Notes: generated from the sequence alone by a model not told the origin. Shown: positions 1 to 9,013, counted from the stretch's first letter. The stretch is DNA of 64,000 nt from Shinella sp. SUS2 (GCF_001262505.1 NZ_KQ410734.1:62001-126000), one strand, 5' to 3'. Numbers and translations: made by a program.

Positions 1-632
1 ATCCCACCGACGATGCTTACGACCCATTCCGCCGTTCCTGGGATCTCAGCCCGCCGCCCGGCCGGACCTATCCGCCGTTCTTTCCCGATACGCCTGACGT
101 CAAGACCGGTGGCGGCGACGGCTTTCTCTCCGCGATCGAGGACGAGGTGAAGCCCTGGGTCGAGCGGCAGGTGCCGATCGACCGGTCTCGCCAGGCGCTT
201 TTCGGTCATTCCTTCGGGGGGCTGTTCGTGCTCCATGCGCTCTTTACCAGGCCGCATGCGTATCGGCGCTGGATCGCAGCAAGCCCGGCGATCTACTGGG
301 AGGATGCGGCCATTCTGGCGACGGAGCAGGCGTTTCTGGAGCGTTCCCACGTGCCCCCGGGCATCGAACTGCATCTTTCCGCCGGGCAATATGAAAGCGA
401 GACGCGCATCGCCCCCTTCCACAAGGGGCGGCCCGACGAGGCACAGAGACAGGCCCGTGCGCTCGAAACCAGAACGGTGGAATTGGCCCGGACGATGGCG
501 GAACGTTGGCAGGCGTCCCCGGGTCTCACCGGTGTTGCCCGTTTCGAGGAGTATGCCGGCGAGAACCATATGTCCGTTCTGCCTGTTGCCCTGAACCGTG
601 CCGTCCAGATCGCCTTCCGGCAGGAGACGTAG
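1..632 (+). CDS. Alpha/beta hydrolase, IroE/Fes-type putative esterase (5' end missing)
   Basis: The reading frame is open from the left edge, so the gene starts outside the window and about 209 C-terminal residues are present. A serine nucleophile elbow GHSFGGLFVLHAL is visible, followed by a C-terminal ENHMSV stretch that would supply the catalytic histidine. This layout is typical of the putative-esterase family that includes the siderophore esterases IroE and Fes. A role in ferric-siderophore hydrolysis is an inference from family and from the nearby transporter with a ferric-type binding protein. The gene converges on the ABC operon to its right and is separated from it by a strong hairpin. 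Other carboxylesterase functions cannot be excluded. Confidence 0.75.
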   Translation, partial: PTDDAYDPFRRSWDLSPPPGRTYPPFFPDTPDVKTGGGDGFLSAIEDEVKPWVERQVPIDRSRQALFGHSFGGLFVLHALFTRPHAYRRWIAASPAIYWEDAAILATEQAFLERSHVPPGIELHLSAGQYESETRIAPFHKGRPDEAQRQARALETRTVELARTMAERWQASPGLTGVARFEEYAGENHMSVLPVALNRAVQIAFRQET

Positions 633-690
633 CTCCGGCTTGGAGAGCGCTCGTTGGATGTGATGCGCGGTCGGCAGCCGGGCGGAAGAA

Positions 691-714
691 CCCCGCGCGC
701 CGAAGCGCGCGGGG
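691..714. terminator. Bidirectional hairpin terminator between convergent genes
   Basis: A perfect 10-bp inverted repeat (CCCCGCGCGC / GCGCGCGGGG) encloses the tetraloop CGAA. On the minus strand it is followed by TTCTTC. It lies between the convergent esterase and binding-protein genes and probably stops both transcripts. Confidence 0.75.
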
Positions 715-720
715 CAAAGA

Positions 721-1860
721 TCAACGGGAGTGCTGCAGCCAGAAGTCCTGCCAGTCCTGCAGCTTGGCAAAATCGTCCTGGCTCGTTTCGGAGTGGTTGA
801 CGTAAAGCTTGTCGACATGGCTCGCGATGCCGGAGACTTCGCTCTCGGGCATCTTGGCCTCCGTATTCGTCGAGATCTTGCCGTCGCCGAGCTGCGGGGC
901 CATGCCTTCCTCGGTCATCATGAAGCGGGCGAAGAGCTTTGCTGTGTTCGGGCTCTTCGTGCCGGCGGCGATGACGGCGACGCGCGGCGTCAGCTGGCCG
1001 ATCCACGGCTTCATCTCCTTGCAGATGCCCATGCCGTAGCCGTCCTTCTTGGCGTCGCGGAAGATCGCGACGGAGAGGAAGCCGATCGGTGGCTTTTCCT
1101 CCTTCGCGCCGACGATCGGGCCGACATCGGTGTCGCTGCGCGTGACCTTCGGCTGGTTCCTGGCGAGACGCTTGACCCATTCGGCCGTTGCGCTGGCCTC
1201 GTCGGTCGTCAGCTCCTCGCCGAACTGAGCCTTGTAGGCCTCGCGCATCGCGGCGTCTTCGTGTGTCGCGAGCTGGTTGAACCAGAACATCGTCTCGTTG
1301 CGCAGCAGCGGATCGGGAATGGCGACGCGGCCCTTCCACTCCTCCGTCGTCAGCGCCCAGAGATTGTCGACCGGGCAGGTCTCGCCGTTGACGTCGGTGT
1401 TGTAGGCGAAGACCCAGGGATTGTTGCTGGTGATCGCCGGGCTCTGGTATGCGGCCGGGATCTTGTCCTTGAGATCAGGCGCGAGCCAGGAGATGCCGAA
1501 GCCTTGCGGCAGGATCTGGCTGGTCACCGACGGCAGGTTGCTCATGTTGAAGACGTCGGTGCGTACGTTGCCGGCGGCCGCTTCCCGGGCGATGATCTGT
1601 TCCTGATCCTGGCCGCTCATCTTCACGCCCGTCGCCTTCAGGCCGTATTTCGCCGAGAAATTCTCGGCCATGCTGACGATCTTGCCGGTCGCGTCGATGA
1701 CCGTGATCGGCTCTTCCTTCTTGGCGGCCTCGATCAGCGCCTCCAGCGAATAGTTGCTGTCGGGAATGCCGATCTGCTTGGCCTCCTGGGCCATGGCGCC
1801 CGTTAGGCCCATGGCCAGGACGGATGCGCTCGTGAACAGGCTGATCAATGTCTTAGGCAT
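721..1860 (-). CDS. ABC transporter periplasmic binding protein, FbpA/PotD-like
   Basis: A 379-residue extracytoplasmic binding protein with an N-terminal signal peptide (MPKTLISLF... cleaved after AMA-QE). The mature part resembles the iron(III)/putrescine-type binding proteins (SBP_bac family) that pair with fused double permeases. The start was set at the second of two adjacent ATGs because the GGAGG on the minus strand lies 5 nt from it but only 2 nt from the first. It is the last gene of a four-gene leftward operon (PhnD-like protein, permease, ATPase, this protein), 34 bp after the ATPase. Ligand unknown: ferric iron, a phosphorylated compound or a polyamine are all compatible with the family. 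Confidence 0.85.
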   Translation of the reverse strand: MPKTLISLFTSASVLAMGLTGAMAQEAKQIGIPDSNYSLEALIEAAKKEEPITVIDATGKIVSMAENFSAKYGLKATGVKMSGQDQEQIIAREAAAGNVRTDVFNMSNLPSVTSQILPQGFGISWLAPDLKDKIPAAYQSPAITSNNPWVFAYNTDVNGETCPVDNLWALTTEEWKGRVAIPDPLLRNETMFWFNQLATHEDAAMREAYKAQFGEELTTDEASATAEWVKRLARNQPKVTRSDTDVGPIVGAKEEKPPIGFLSVAIFRDAKKDGYGMGICKEMKPWIGQLTPRVAVIAAGTKSPNTAKLFARFMMTEEGMAPQLGDGKISTNTEAKMPESEVSGIASHVDKLYVNHSETSQDDFAKLQDWQDFWLQHSR

Positions 1861-1894
1861 CATTTCCTCCGTTGCCTTGATGGCGCATGCCCTG

Positions 1895-2995
1895 TCAGAG
1901 GGCGATGCGATTCCTGTCCCGGTCGAAAAGGTGCAGATGCTGCCTTTCGACCCAGAAATGGGTGGTCTCGCCCGCGGCCTTGCGCGGGTTTTCGGTCGCG
2001 ATCGCGAAGAAGCGGCTGCCATCGACATCGAGCTCGACAATCCAGCTGCCGCCAGTGGGCACGATGTCGACGATGGTTCCCAGGCCGGCGGCGCAGCGCG
2101 CGGCCTCCGCCGCGTCGAGGTCGCCAAGGCGCACCGCCTCCGGCCGGATGCCGGCCGAGGCGACCTGGGTGCCATCGACTGAGAAATGTGCGAGAAGCCG
2201 ATCGACCCAGCCATGCAGCGGGCCGGATTGCGCCTCGCCGCGCTCGACGATGTTGATAGGCAGGCTGCCGACGAATTCCGCGACGAAGCGGTTTGCGGGG
2301 CGCTCGTAGATGTCGTCGGGCGTGCCGACCTGCTGCAATTCGCCCTCGCTCATCACGGCGATGGTCGTCGCCAACGTCATCGCTTCCCACTGGTCGTGGG
2401 TGACGAAGACGATGGTGGAGCCAGCCTCTGCGTGGATGCGTTTCAGTTCCGCGCGCATTTCCAGCCGCAGCTTGGCGTCGAGGTTGGAAAGCGGTTCGTC
2501 GAGCAGGATGACGGACGGGTTCAGCGCCAGCATGCGGGCAAGCGCGACGCGCTGCTGCTGGCCGCCGGAAAGCTCCGCCGGGTAGCGGGAGGCATAGCGG
2601 GCGATGCCAAGTTTGGTCATCACCCGGTCGACGGTGGCGTCGCGCTCGGCGGCAGGCGTCTTGCGCAGCTTCAGGCCGAAGGCGACGTTCTCGCGGATCG
2701 ACATGTGCGGCCAGAGGGCGTAGTTCTGGAAGACGAGGCCCATATTGCGCTTTTCCGGCACGGTGAAGACGCCGTCGGCAACGGAGACGATCGGTTCGCC
2801 GTCGACGAGGATGCGGCCGCCCGTCGGGTGTTCGAGGCCGGCGATCATGCGCAGCGTCGTCGTCTTGCCGCAGCCGGAAGGGCCGAGCAGGCAGAGGAAT
2901 TCCGACTTGCCGATTTCCATGCTGAGATCGCCGATGGCGGCGGGGCCGCCGCGGCCATAGGTCTTGCGGATATTTTCCAAGGTTATGCTGGACAT
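1895..2995 (-). CDS. ABC transporter ATP-binding protein, FbpC/PotA-like
   Basis: A 366-residue ATPase with Walker A GPSGCGKTTT, ABC signature LSGGQQQR, Walker B VILLDEPLSNLD and the switch histidine in FVTHDQWEAM. The C-terminal 120 residues form a TOBE-type regulatory domain, as in the CUT1/ferric/polyamine ATPase group. The start is the ATG overlapping the permease stop (TAATG arrangement), giving MSSITLENIRKTYG. It energises the fused permease encoded immediately upstream. The TOBE domain suggests control of transport by a bound ligand, which is family knowledge, not something seen here. Confidence 0.93.
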   Translation of the reverse strand: MSSITLENIRKTYGRGGPAAIGDLSMEIGKSEFLCLLGPSGCGKTTTLRMIAGLEHPTGGRILVDGEPIVSVADGVFTVPEKRNMGLVFQNYALWPHMSIRENVAFGLKLRKTPAAERDATVDRVMTKLGIARYASRYPAELSGGQQQRVALARMLALNPSVILLDEPLSNLDAKLRLEMRAELKRIHAEAGSTIVFVTHDQWEAMTLATTIAVMSEGELQQVGTPDDIYERPANRFVAEFVGSLPINIVERGEAQSGPLHGWVDRLLAHFSVDGTQVASAGIRPEAVRLGDLDAAEAARCAAGLGTIVDIVPTGGSWIVELDVDGSRFFAIATENPRKAAGETTHFWVERQHLHLFDRDRNRIAL

Positions 2996-4839
2996 TACTT
3001 GCTTCCCATGCCGTCTGAGAGGTTGGCCCGGCCGATCTTCTGGACGAGCATCGTGCCGGTGAAGGCGACGACGCAGAGCATCAGGACGACCGCATTGGCA
3101 GCCTGGCTGTAGCCGTAGTCGACGAGGCGGATTGCGTAGGTGGTGAGCAGGTCCGTGCCGGGAACGGCAAGGACGACGACGAGGCTGAGCCCCTTGATGC
3201 CGGAAATGAAGGGCAGGAGGATCGCCGAGACGAGGGCGCCGCGCTGGATCGGCAGCACGATGGAGCGCATGCGGCGCAGCCAGCCGGCGCCGACGATCTG
3301 GCCGGCCTCTTCCGGCTCGCGGCCGAGCTGCATCATCGAGGCGATGCCGGCGCGTGAGGCGAAGGGCATCTGGTCCGCGAGGATCGCCAGCACGAGGATG
3401 ATCGGCGTGCCGTAGAGCGCCGGCAGCGGCGGGCGGGCGACGGCGAACATCGAGAGATAGGCGGCGGCAAAGGCGATGCCCGGCACAAGATAGGGCAGGA
3501 AGGTGATTTGCCGCAGCGCGACGGAGACGAAGCGGACGGGCGAGCGCACGACGGTATAGCCGACGAGGAGGCCGAGCACGCCGGCGCCGAGAGCGGCAAG
3601 GCCCACCATCCACACCGTGTTCCACAGCGCCAGCCAGAATTCGCCCGTCAGGAGAATGCCCTGGCGCAGCGCGGTCGTACCGAGATCGGTGCCGATCCAG
3701 TAGTCGAGCGTGAAATTGTCGAGGCTGAAAGCGCCCGGCACCCGCATGACCGTCGTCAGCGCCAGCGCGAGAAGCGGAATGCCGGCGCTGAAGGCGAAGA
3801 CGGCAAGCGCCCAGAGGAAGGCCGGCGTCCGCCACTTGCCGAGCGGCGTGGCGCGCACCATCGCGCCCTTGGAGCCGATGGTGACAAAGCGCTTTGCTTC
3901 CTTCAACAGGCGCATATCGATGAGGATGGAGAAGACGCCGAGCAGCACGATGACGCCGGCAAGCACGGCGGAAGCACCGGCCTGGCTGGTCGAAATCGCC
4001 CGGAACAGGGAGGTCGCGAGCACGTCGAAGCCTACCGGCACGCCGAGCACATAGGCGACACCGAAATCGCCGAGGCACTTGGCGAAGATCAGCGTGGCGG
4101 CCGAAATGAGCGAGGGCAGCATCAGCGGCAGGATGATCTTGCGCGCCACGTCGAGCGGGCTGGCACCGAGACTGCGGGCGGAATCCTCCAGCTGCGTATC
4201 GAACTGCTTCAGCGCATTGCCGAAGAGGAGGATGACGAAGGGCGCATAGTGCAGGGCGAGGATGACTGCGATCGGCAGGGCGCCGTAAGCCAGCCAATCC
4301 GGCGGGGTGACGCCGAAGGTCTCCATCCAGCCGGGAAGCCCGCCCGTCGTGCGATTCTTGAAAAGGGTCAGCCAGGCGAGCGCGAAGGTCCAGGACGGCA
4401 GCATGTAGGGGACAAGCAGGGCCGTCGAGAGCCACTTCTTGCCGATGAGGTCGGTGCGGGCGAGCAGCCAGCCGATTGGCCCGCCGACGAGGAAAGCGAT
4501 GGCGATGGCACCGGCGGAGATGATCGCCGTATTGGCGAGCGGCCACCAGAAGAGATCCTGCGCGATGGGCGAGAGGAGGACGCGGTTGAGGTAGTAGAGC
4601 GTGAACGTCCCGAGCTGCTGCCCGGTGCGCGCGGTATCGGCGAAATGCACCGTTACGGCGTCCGCGAGTAGAAGCAGGACGGGCGCGAGGATGAGATAGG
4701 CGAAGACAGCGACCAGGGCGAGGCCGAGCAGCAGCGTCGGATCCGCGCTGTTGACGCGGATGAGGTAGGAGAAGCGTCTCCAGGGCGAGGCCGGCTCAGG
4801 ACGTAAACGGTCCTCCGGCAAAGGGATTTGCAGGGTCAT
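2995..4839 (-). CDS. ABC transporter fused double permease, FbpB-like
   Basis: A 614-residue inner-membrane protein carrying two complete binding-protein-dependent permease modules. The first spans roughly residues 80-300 and the second 340-600. Each ends with an EAA-type loop (LEDSARSLGAS in module one, EPEEAGQIVGAG in module two) that docks the ATPase. One fused polypeptide replaces the usual permease pair, as in FbpB and in AEP and ferric transporters. Its stop codon overlaps the ATPase start by one base, which implies translational coupling. A second fused permease of the same architecture occurs in the AEP island of this window. Confidence 0.9.
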   Translation of the reverse strand: MTLQIPLPEDRLRPEPASPWRRFSYLIRVNSADPTLLLGLALVAVFAYLILAPVLLLLADAVTVHFADTARTGQQLGTFTLYYLNRVLLSPIAQDLFWWPLANTAIISAGAIAIAFLVGGPIGWLLARTDLIGKKWLSTALLVPYMLPSWTFALAWLTLFKNRTTGGLPGWMETFGVTPPDWLAYGALPIAVILALHYAPFVILLFGNALKQFDTQLEDSARSLGASPLDVARKIILPLMLPSLISAATLIFAKCLGDFGVAYVLGVPVGFDVLATSLFRAISTSQAGASAVLAGVIVLLGVFSILIDMRLLKEAKRFVTIGSKGAMVRATPLGKWRTPAFLWALAVFAFSAGIPLLALALTTVMRVPGAFSLDNFTLDYWIGTDLGTTALRQGILLTGEFWLALWNTVWMVGLAALGAGVLGLLVGYTVVRSPVRFVSVALRQITFLPYLVPGIAFAAAYLSMFAVARPPLPALYGTPIILVLAILADQMPFASRAGIASMMQLGREPEEAGQIVGAGWLRRMRSIVLPIQRGALVSAILLPFISGIKGLSLVVVLAVPGTDLLTTYAIRLVDYGYSQAANAVVLMLCVVAFTGTMLVQKIGRANLSDGMGSK

Positions 4840-4881
4840 AGGCTCAACTTTGCGTTCGGAACGAAAAGGGTTGGGGGCGTG

Positions 4882-5844
4882 TCAGTCCGGGAGGGCGCCG
4901 ACCGCGGCGATGACATCGCGGACCGCCTGCCAGGCCGTGTCGTAGCGGAGCGGCAGGAACCGTTCGTCGCCGTTGAAGGCTGCCGTCATTTCCGGCGGGA
5001 AGCGGAAGGCGAAGAAACAGGCCGTCAGCTTCTTCGCCAGCGCTGGATCGAGGTCATGAGCGTGGGCGAAGGACGATGTCGGGAACAGCGGGCTCTGATA
5101 GAGGACCCGCAGGGCATGGCGATCCACCGCGCCGCGCTCCACCAGCCGTTCGAGCACGTCGGAGGCGACGGCCGCCATGTCGTAGTCGCCGGAAAGCACA
5201 CCCATCACCGACTTGTCGTGCGCGCCGGAGAGGATCGGCTTATAGTCGGTATCGGGTACCAGCCCTTCGACGGGAAAGAGCGCGCGGGGCGCGAGATTGC
5301 CGGAGTTCGACGCCGCGGAAACATGGGCGACGCGTTTGCCCTTGAGATCCGCGAGCGTCTGGTAGGGCGAATCCGCTCGCACGATGGCGACCAGATGATA
5401 GCCGCGCAACGCCCCGTTCTCGCCTTTGCCGGCGAAGGGAACCGCCCCCGCCTTGTTGACGGCTTCCACCGTCGGGCCGGTGGAGAAGCCCGCGAAATGC
5501 AGGCGACCGGCGCGCATCGCGCTGATTTCGGCCGCGCTCGACTGCACGGGGTAATAGACGATCTGGCGATCGAGACAGTGCGACAGGTGCTGTGTGAAAG
5601 GCCGGAACAGTTGCGCATAGACCGCCGGATCCTCAATGGGGGCGAAGGCCCAGACGAGCGTATCGGGATTGCGCCACTTGGCCGGATCCGCCGGCAGGTC
5701 TGCCACGAGATCGCCATCGGCATCGCAATAGGCCTCGTCCAGACCGGAGCTCTGCTGGCACGGTTCGGCGCGGGCCGCCATGCCGCCGCCCGACAACAGG
5801 CCGACCAGCATCATGCAGGCCGCTATGGCGCTGTAGCGTTTCAT
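4882..5844 (-). CDS. PhnD-like phosphate/phosphite/phosphonate binding protein
   Basis: A 320-residue secreted protein with a signal peptide (MKRYSAIAACMML..., cleavage near ARA-EP). It belongs to the PhnD/PtxB/HtxB-type periplasmic binding family: the stretches LVWAFAPIEDPAVYAQ, VYYPVQSSAAEISAMRAG and the LKGKRVAHVSAASNSGN loop are characteristic. It is the first gene of the leftward operon and lies 42 bp before the permease. Two Cys residues near the mature N terminus (EPCQQS, EAYCDADGD) may form a disulfide. Having a PhnD-like and an FbpA-like binding protein in one operon with a single permease is unusual. This one could deliver ligand or act as a sensor for the divergent two-component system. 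Confidence 0.8.
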   Translation of the reverse strand: MKRYSAIAACMMLVGLLSGGGMAARAEPCQQSSGLDEAYCDADGDLVADLPADPAKWRNPDTLVWAFAPIEDPAVYAQLFRPFTQHLSHCLDRQIVYYPVQSSAAEISAMRAGRLHFAGFSTGPTVEAVNKAGAVPFAGKGENGALRGYHLVAIVRADSPYQTLADLKGKRVAHVSAASNSGNLAPRALFPVEGLVPDTDYKPILSGAHDKSVMGVLSGDYDMAAVASDVLERLVERGAVDRHALRVLYQSPLFPTSSFAHAHDLDPALAKKLTACFFAFRFPPEMTAAFNGDERFLPLRYDTAWQAVRDVIAAVGALPD

Positions 5845-5919
5845 TTTATCCTCCCGAAGGTTTTTACCGTCTCGCGTTCGGCAAAGCCCTTGCTATAGGA
5901 TGAGGGAATAATCCAAAGT

Positions 5920-5939
5920 TCCTGTCAGAGTCCTGTCAG
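5920..5939. promoter_or_regulatory. Tandem direct repeat, probable OmpR-family response-regulator site
   Basis: Two identical 9-bp copies of TCCTGTCAG are separated by AG (11-bp period). They sit in the divergent region between the PhnD-like gene and the response-regulator gene, ending 4 bp before the latter's ATG. OmpR-family regulators bind direct repeats of about this period. A -10-like TATAGGAT lies upstream at 5894, so the repeats would be in the leader and could allow autoregulation. Confidence 0.6.
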
Positions 5940-5943
5940 CATC

Positions 5944-6624
5944 ATGCGCATCCTGGTCATCGAAGATTCCATCGACATCGCCGAGGCGATCGACGCGAAA
6001 CTGTCGCGGGCTGGCCACCATGTCACGCTGGCCGAAGACGGTATCTCCGGCGAGGAGCTTGCCATCCACGGCGAATTCGATGTGGTGGTGCTCGACATCA
6101 ACCTGCCGGGGCGCAGCGGTTTCGACGTGATGGCGCATATGCGCGGCCGCAATTCCCCGACGCCCGTGCTCGTCATCACCGCCCGCAACCAGCTGGACGA
6201 CAAGATCAGCCTGCTCGATCTCGGCGCTGACGACTATATCGTCAAACCGTTCGATCTCGGCGAGCTGGAGGCGCGGCTGCGCGCCGTCACGCGGCGGCAC
6301 CAGGGCCTTGCCAAGTCGCTTATCCGAATTGGTACGCTTGAAGTGGACATGTCCGCCCGGGCGGCGCGGGCCGCCGGGCGGCTGCTCGAACTGGGGCGCC
6401 GTGAGTTCGAGGTGCTGGAGGTGCTTGCGGCCCACGCCGGCAGTACGGTGAGCAAGGACCGGCTCTACATGAAACTCTTCGGCCATGACGACGTGGGCAC
6501 GCCCAATGCCGTGGAACTGTTGGTCTCGCGCGTTCGAAAGAAGCTGGAATCGAGCGACGTGGAGATCGTCACGCATCGCGGCGCCGGTTACGTGCTGCGC
6601 AGCAAGGCCGGCACGGTGACCTGA
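5944..6624 (+). CDS. OmpR-family response regulator (TctD-like)
   Basis: A 226-residue two-component regulator. The receiver domain (residues 1-115) has the acidic pocket ED at 7-8, phospho-acceptor Asp51 in VVVLDINLPG and Lys101 in DDYIVKPFD. The C-terminal winged helix (about 125-222) ends in the typical HRGAGYVLR. It is followed by a sensor kinase whose start overlaps its stop. The upstream direct repeats suggest autoregulation and control of the divergent transporter operon; that target is inferred from position. No strong ribosome binding site precedes the ATG because the repeat occupies that place. Confidence 0.93.
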   Translation: MRILVIEDSIDIAEAIDAKLSRAGHHVTLAEDGISGEELAIHGEFDVVVLDINLPGRSGFDVMAHMRGRNSPTPVLVITARNQLDDKISLLDLGADDYIVKPFDLGELEARLRAVTRRHQGLAKSLIRIGTLEVDMSARAARAAGRLLELGRREFEVLEVLAAHAGSTVSKDRLYMKLFGHDDVGTPNAVELLVSRVRKKLESSDVEIVTHRGAGYVLRSKAGTVT

Positions 6625-8012
6625 TGGCACGACTGTCGATCGAGCGCCGGCTGCTGATCACGACCGCCTGCCTCTTCCTGGTCATCGGCAGCGTCCTGGC
6701 GCTGACGGTGCGTGCCTATGCGCGGCGGGCCGCCGACGAGGCGTTCGACCGGGTGCTGACGGCCTCGGCCCTCTCGATTGCCGATACGGTCGCCATAGAG
6801 GAGGGTGCCGTCGCCGTCGACATTCCCTATTCGGCCTTCGCTATCCTCGGCACGTCCCGTCTCAACCGGGTCTTCTACCGGATCACCGCACCGGATGGCA
6901 GCCTGGTGACCGGCTCGCCGACGCTCGGCCTCGACATACCCGCGAACCCCAACGAGACGCTGCACCTGCACGACGCCGTCTATCGCGGTGAGCCGGTGCG
7001 CATCGCCGCCGTGCAGCGCTACCGCGCCGACACGGTTACCGGAACGGGCGGCTGGATCGGCATCCAGGTGGCCGAGACGCGGGAGGCCCGCCGGGAGCTG
7101 GCAGGGCAGCTGACGCTGAACGGCATGCTGCCGGCGGTGGCGATCGCGCTGCTTGCCTGCGGCCTCATCCTCGCCTCGGTGCGCTCGGCTTTCTCGCCGC
7201 TGCGCCTCATCGAAAGCAATCTCAGGGCCCGTCGTCCGTCCGATCTCAGCCGCATTGAGACCGAAGTTCCGGCTGAGGTCTCGGCGCTCGTTTCCGCACT
7301 CAACGACTTCATGGACCGGCTGGGTTCGGTGCTTGACGGTGTCAAGCGAGTGACGGCGGATGCGGCCCACCAGCTGAGGACCCCGCTTGCAGCCATCCAG
7401 GCGCAGGCCGAGGTGGCGCTGGAAGAGGCGGCCGGCGAGCGGGTGAAGCGACGCCTGACGCGCATCCACCACAATGCGCGCGAGGCGGGCCTCCTGGCCA
7501 ACCAGCTGCTCTCCGACGCGACGACGCTGCACCGCCTTGAAACGCAGGAGCGGGAGGCTGTCGATGTCGGGCAGTCGGTGCAGGACGCGCTGCAGATGCT
7601 TCGGGCGGAGAGTGCCTATGCCGGGCTGATGCAGTCGCTTGCCCTTCACATGGAGGGCAGTGCCCTGCGCGTCATGGCCGAACCCGTGGTGCTGCGGGAA
7701 ATGGTACGCAATATTGTCGAGAATGCCTTCATCCACGCGCCGGGCCCGACGCTCGTGCGGCTCTTCGAGCGGCAGGGGCAGGCCGTGCTGCAGGTGATGG
7801 ACCGGGGGCCGGGCATACCGGATAGTGCCAAGGGCCGGGTGTTCCAGCGCTTCGTGCGCGCCGATCACCGGTCCGCCGGCTCAGGCCTTGGCCTGGCGAT
7901 TGCGAAGGACGTGGCGGTTGCCTTCGGCGGCGCGATCGCGGTGGCCGACCGAGAGGGCGGCGGGCTTGTCGTCGAGGTCGTTCTGCCGGTCATTCGGGAA
8001 AGGACGGAATGA
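6624..8012 (+). CDS. Sensor histidine kinase (TctE-like)
   Basis: A 462-residue inner-membrane kinase. It has a transmembrane segment at about residues 9-30, a periplasmic sensor segment of the two-component-kinase N-terminal type (2CSK_N, as in TctE) at about 35-165, a second transmembrane segment at about 168-188 and a HAMP-like linker. The phospho-acceptor is His249 in DAAHQLRTPLAA, and the ATPase domain carries VRNIVENAF, DRGPGIPD and GSGLGLAIAKD. The ATG overlaps the regulator stop (TGATG). TctE-type kinases sense small solutes directly or through binding proteins; the downstream binding-protein-like gene may take part in this. Confidence 0.93.
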   Translation: MARLSIERRLLITTACLFLVIGSVLALTVRAYARRAADEAFDRVLTASALSIADTVAIEEGAVAVDIPYSAFAILGTSRLNRVFYRITAPDGSLVTGSPTLGLDIPANPNETLHLHDAVYRGEPVRIAAVQRYRADTVTGTGGWIGIQVAETREARRELAGQLTLNGMLPAVAIALLACGLILASVRSAFSPLRLIESNLRARRPSDLSRIETEVPAEVSALVSALNDFMDRLGSVLDGVKRVTADAAHQLRTPLAAIQAQAEVALEEAAGERVKRRLTRIHHNAREAGLLANQLLSDATTLHRLETQEREAVDVGQSVQDALQMLRAESAYAGLMQSLALHMEGSALRVMAEPVVLREMVRNIVENAFIHAPGPTLVRLFERQGQAVLQVMDRGPGIPDSAKGRVFQRFVRADHRSAGSGLGLAIAKDVAVAFGGAIAVADREGGGLVVEVVLPVIRERTE

Positions 8013-9013
8013 TGCGGCTTTTTCCTGAGGGCCTTCGGTTGCGGAACGTCGGCGCCCTTCTCCTTCTCATGGCCTTGGTGATGCCGGGTTTCGCGGCGGC
8101 GCAGGAGCGCACGCTGCGGCTGGCCGGTGTCGTTTCCGAGGTGCGCATGGCGCCGTTGATCGTCTCGCTCTCGGTGAACCTGCCCGGCACGCGGCTCGTC
8201 TACAGCCGGCTCTCCTCCGCGCAGATCGCTGCAGCCGCCCGCCGCCCGCGGGATGCGCCGTTCGACATCGCCTTCCTGTCCTCGCCCGATGTCGCCGTTT
8301 CCATCGCCAACGAGGGTTATGCCGTGCCCGACGAGGCGGCCGGCGCAATGGCCGGTGTGCAGTGGCGCAACGAGGTCTTTGGCTTCTGGTCCGATCCTGC
8401 CGTGATCGTCGTGCGCAAGGCGGCATTCGAGAACCGCGTGCCGCGCACCCGTATCGAACTGGTGCGCTCGCTCGAGCAGAACAGCGGTCGATTTGCCCGC
8501 CGCGTCGGCGTCGTCAATGTCGGCATTGACGATATCGGCTATCTGCTCGCCTCGCAGGATTCGATCCGGACCTCGCTCTATTGGCGGCTGATCCGGGCGC
8601 TCGGCGGGGCGAAGGCAAGGATCTATGACACGACGGACGATCTCCTGGAGGCGTTGCAGGCTGGTGATCTCGACGTTGCCTATAACGTGCCGCTCTCGGC
8701 CCTGCGATCCGGCGGCGACCTGCCCGAGGACATGGAGGTTCTCGTCCCGCAGGATTATGTGCTCGCCGTTCCGTGGACGGTGCTGATGCCAAAGGGGGCT
8801 GCGAACCTGCGCGAGGCCCGCATCCTGCTGCACATGCTGCTGGCACCGGAGGGTCAGACGGCACTTTCCTCCGCAGGCTTTTCGCTCCCGCAGCAGCCTG
8901 CGGGTTTCGAGGGGCTGCAGAAGATCGAGCTTGGGCCGGAGCTTCTGGTCTTCCGTGACATGATCAAGCGCAGCCGGTTTCTTGATGCCTGGTTCCAGAT
9001 GGTCGTCGGCTGA
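8009..9013 (+). CDS. Periplasmic binding-protein-like gene linked to the two-component system
   Basis: A 334-residue secreted protein (hydrophobic signal MMRLFPEGLRLRNVGALLL..., cleavage near AAA-QE) with the fold pattern of class II solute-binding proteins. It is a distant relative of the FbpA-like protein at 721-1860. Its start overlaps the kinase stop, so it is co-translated with the signalling pair, not with the permease. By analogy with PgtC of the phosphoglycerate regulatory system it may present ligand to the kinase. That role is an inference. ATG codons at 8009 and 8012 are both possible starts. Confidence 0.75.
   Translation: MMRLFPEGLRLRNVGALLLLMALVMPGFAAAQERTLRLAGVVSEVRMAPLIVSLSVNLPGTRLVYSRLSSAQIAAAARRPRDAPFDIAFLSSPDVAVSIANEGYAVPDEAAGAMAGVQWRNEVFGFWSDPAVIVVRKAAFENRVPRTRIELVRSLEQNSGRFARRVGVVNVGIDDIGYLLASQDSIRTSLYWRLIRALGGAKARIYDTTDDLLEALQAGDLDVAYNVPLSALRSGGDLPEDMEVLVPQDYVLAVPWTVLMPKGAANLREARILLHMLLAPEGQTALSSAGFSLPQQPAGFEGLQKIELGPELLVFRDMIKRSRFLDAWFQMVVG

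Noticed and set aside
293-1339. Long minus-strand frame of 348 codons overlapping the esterase and binding-protein genes
   Set aside because: Arg/Ala-rich low-complexity translation, antisense to and out of frame with two real genes; a shadow of high-GC codon use.
3508-4671. Plus-strand frame of 387 codons opposite the fused permease
   Set aside because: Translation is charged and repetitive with no family character; the opposite strand encodes a clear permease.
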